Of a stretch of DNA of 64,000 bases, positions 63,001-64,000 are shown in pieces; position 1 is the stretch's first letter, and each line of letters starts with the position of its first letter. This DNA comes from Burkholderia sp. GAS332. GTDB taxonomy: Bacteria > Pseudomonadota > Gammaproteobacteria > Burkholderiales > Burkholderiaceae. The DNA is taken from NCBI GenBank assembly GCA_900142905.1, contig FSRV01000002.1, forward strand, positions 806,001 through 870,000, read 5' to 3'. The translations under genes and the position numbers were made by a program. The notes beneath the pieces were generated by a model. That model did not search any database. It was not told where the DNA came from and saw nothing but the letters and a program-made list of their open reading frames with translations.

Positions 63001-63165
63001 TACGGCACGCTGACCGCCTGGGTGCATGAACCGTATGCGGCCCATTACGAGTTCACCAGCGCACTCTCGGTGCAGTTGCTGAAGTCGTTGGCGCCGGTAC
63101 TGCAGCCGTTGCTGCAAAACCCGCCTGCTAAAACTGCTTCTGTAGCGAAGGTGGCGGCACAATGA
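60085..63165 (+). CDS. Large bifunctional penicillin-binding protein (GT51 plus transpeptidase)
   Basis: The 1,026-residue protein has one N-terminal membrane anchor (about 21-40), a GT51 domain with catalytic E175 (LLFIEDRYL) and TPGGSTLATQIEK (214-226), then a transpeptidase domain with S508-T-A-K511, S614-V-N616 and K935-T-G937. All three transpeptidase motifs are present, so both activities should work. The distance between SxN and KTG is over 300 residues, far larger than usual, with an extra helical region between them. It makes and cross-links peptidoglycan on the periplasmic side. It stands alone. Confidence 0.85.
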   Translation: MNRPLVRLPLRTTGTAPVRKWLKWGLAAAFLLALAFAARFMQVEIETSRLQARYLSELTRDVGFSVENGPSHSIRFPQADKGPYDSRLGYALLPSFQKRLLERGFEISAQSRDSERMLSLADNGLFIPYAEKDQAGLQLFDGTGAPLFGAQFPGRVYDSFDSIPPLVVNSLLFIEDRYLLDPDQPNRNPAIDWGRFSRALVDQGARVFNRHQSTPGGSTLATQIEKFRHSADGRTATPPEKLRQIASASVRAYLNGPQTMPARQQIVVHYLNSVPLAAQPGIGEINGIGDGLAAWYGRDFNDVNRILKAPSTEENLAEQGEAFRQVLSLMIAQRAPSYLLNHGYTELDRLTDSYLRLLATGGVISIPLRDAALSAQVDLRHASHKTQNPDSYVSRKAVTSMRSHLLAALGIPSFYELDRLDLQAKGTLNNAVQQAVSERLAAAATRDGAQAAGIVGYEMLRPADDPSKIAYSFTLFERRDGANLVRVQTDSVNQPFDINSGARLNLGSTAKMRTVVTYLQIVSDLHARYGSMSIPELKAVKPDPNDQLTRWALDYLTHTPDRSLQAMLDAAVERKYSASPGETFYTGGGAQTFNNFDSDDNSRILTVHRAFQHSVNLVFVRLMRDIVHYEMVQTTGPSSQWLGDPAIRKMYLTRFADQESRVYMNRFYTKYHGKAPEQQLALLLLGVRKSPPKVATVLRSVAPDESNAWFNAKMRAALKNTPAASMLDDEDLGDLYDKYAIDRFNLNDRGYISSVHPLELWTLNYLRAHPDATLEQIENASRDVRLSTYSWLFKTRYHATQDRRIKRMVELRAYDAIGKSWQALGYPFATLTPSYAAAIGASGDRPAALAQLIGVIANDGNKVPTETLTQLDFANNTPYETHFQRAAVAPQQQISPEIAGVVKGLLRDVVLGGTAKRLAQGMTFPDGQTLEIYGKTGTGDQRFNVWAKGARLIESRKVNRSATFVFVMGDRFYGTLTAWVHEPYAAHYEFTSALSVQLLKSLAPVLQPLLQNPPAKTASVAKVAAQ

Positions 63166-63276
63166 GCGGCGGGTGAGCCACGAGCCATGACTGTATGAGC
63201 GCCGTGCAAGCTTCATGGGCGAGGGTGCAGCCCGCTGCGGACCCGCGCACAACAGGAAATCGATGCGTCTCGACGC

Positions 63277-64000
63277 CTAATAGCCCGCGTCCGTCGCCGG
63301 CTTAAGAAAAAGTTCGTGCACGGGCGCGAAATGCGCGTATAGCGGCAGAATCGCACCGCCCATGGCCCGCGCATCGGCACCGATGGTGCCTTCCAGCAGT
63401 TGCGGGCGCACCATACCTTCCCATTCGAAGCGATCGAGCACGCGCTCGGTTCGACGGATGATTTCGCGCACCAGTTGCCGGTCGAGCTCGCCGTCGATCA
63501 CCACCGCTTCCAGGTCGAGCAGGGCAGCCGCATTGGTCAACGCACTGGCGATCGCAGGGCACGCGGTATCGAGCCATTGTTCGGTCTGCCGCCACAGTTC
63601 GGGCGACAACGCGCGATGATCATGCGCGGCGCCAGCCGGCGCGCCCGAGTCGATCAACAATTGTTCCAGAACGAATCCCGATGCTGCGTGCAGCAGTTGC
63701 CGCGCCGGCTTGCGCGCGCTGCCGTCTCTTAACGGAATCGAACCGACAGCGCCCGCGTTGTCATGCGGCCCGCCATGCAAACGGCCGTCGATCACCAGAC
63801 CGCCGCCGATAAACGTGCCGACGAACAGGTAGAGAAAATTGTGAATCCCGCGCCCTTGGCCCATTACGAGTTCGGCGGCGCAGGCGGCGGTGGTGTCTTT
63901 GGCGAACTCGACGGGCAAGCCCGTCATCGCCGCGATACGGGTGCGCAAGTCGATCTCGTGCCACGCGTCCAGTGCTTCCTGCGGCGCGCCGAGAAAGTCG
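63277..64000 (-). CDS. ROK-family sugar kinase/regulator, C-terminal part (start beyond the window)
   Basis: This frame is open from 63277 through the window edge at 64000, giving at least 241 residues; the frame reads on before the first internal start, through DFLGAPQEALDAW. It matches the ROK fold: FVGTFIGGGLVIDGRLHGG is the second phosphate loop, and AALLDLEAVVIDGEL a later one. The ROK zinc motif CxCGxxGC is missing after AGAVGS. It could be a kinase or XylR-like repressor without its N-terminal helix-turn-helix in view. Confidence 0.72.
   Translation of the reverse strand, partial: DFLGAPQEALDAWHEIDLRTRIAAMTGLPVEFAKDTTAACAAELVMGQGRGIHNFLYLFVGTFIGGGLVIDGRLHGGPHDNAGAVGSIPLRDGSARKPARQLLHAASGFVLEQLLIDSGAPAGAAHDHRALSPELWRQTEQWLDTACPAIASALTNAAALLDLEAVVIDGELDRQLVREIIRRTERVLDRFEWEGMVRPQLLEGTIGADARAMGGAILPLYAHFAPVHELFLKPATDAGY

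Overview
The window looks like a stretch of a Burkholderiaceae chromosome, most likely Paraburkholderia. The signs are high GC content, a DUF4148 protein, the large 180-kDa-type NAD-glutamate dehydrogenase, a LysR-llpE-RND efflux cluster of the CeoAB-OpcM/BpeEF-OprC type, and FlhDC as flagellar master regulator. This placement rests on gene content; no database search was run. I saw no rRNA, tRNA, CRISPR array, prophage or transposase. Two partial genes lie at the edges: gabT on the left and a ROK-family protein on the right.

Layout. At 0-5 kb, gabT and a divergent MocR regulator share an operator region; then come a PIN/HTH toxin-antitoxin pair, an EamA transporter and a GcvA-like LysR regulator. 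At 5-11 kb there is a lipoprotein, a phosphonate-type phnCDE transporter, and an M14 peptidase overlapping an alpha/beta hydrolase. At 11-19 kb are NAD-GDH, a CDF cation transporter, an aldo/keto reductase and a purine nucleoside permease-like protein. At 19.2-20.1 kb sits a gene-free, roughly 0.8-kb inverted-repeat element, followed by a possible 24-residue peptide and DUF4148. At 20.8-29 kb is the RND efflux cluster with its LysR regulator. At 29.5-35.2 kb is a sulfur-acquisition operon (MetQ-like binding protein, DszA/NtaA-type monooxygenase, MetN, MetI, SfnB/DszC-type oxidoreductase) preceded by a Cys-rich 10-codon upstream ORF.

At 35.3-37 kb, flhDC has a long regulatory region. At 37-42.3 kb are small stress and housekeeping genes with a second toxin-antitoxin pair. 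At 42.4-48.8 kb are two MFS transporters, an orphan response regulator, a PAS-AraC regulator, a GIY-YIG protein and a lipoprotein. At 49-54.8 kb is a quinate/shikimate-to-protocatechuate module (QuiC-type dehydratase, AroQ, AroE-like dehydrogenase, ACS-family MFS, TetR). At 54.9-64 kb are an FAD amine oxidoreductase, an ECF sigma/anti-sigma pair, a probable L-2-keto-3-deoxyarabonate dehydratase with LysR, a large bifunctional penicillin-binding protein and the partial ROK protein.

The most interesting signals are the Cys-rich leader ORF ahead of the sulfur operon (possible cysteine-sensing attenuation), a repressor-like dyad just downstream of a strong flhDC promoter plus a cluster of the same hexamer farther upstream, the Asp-for-Ser replacement at the nucleophile position of the LlpE-like hydrolase, the 19.2-20.1 kb inverted-repeat element, and several operator-promoter pairs at regulator and toxin-antitoxin genes.
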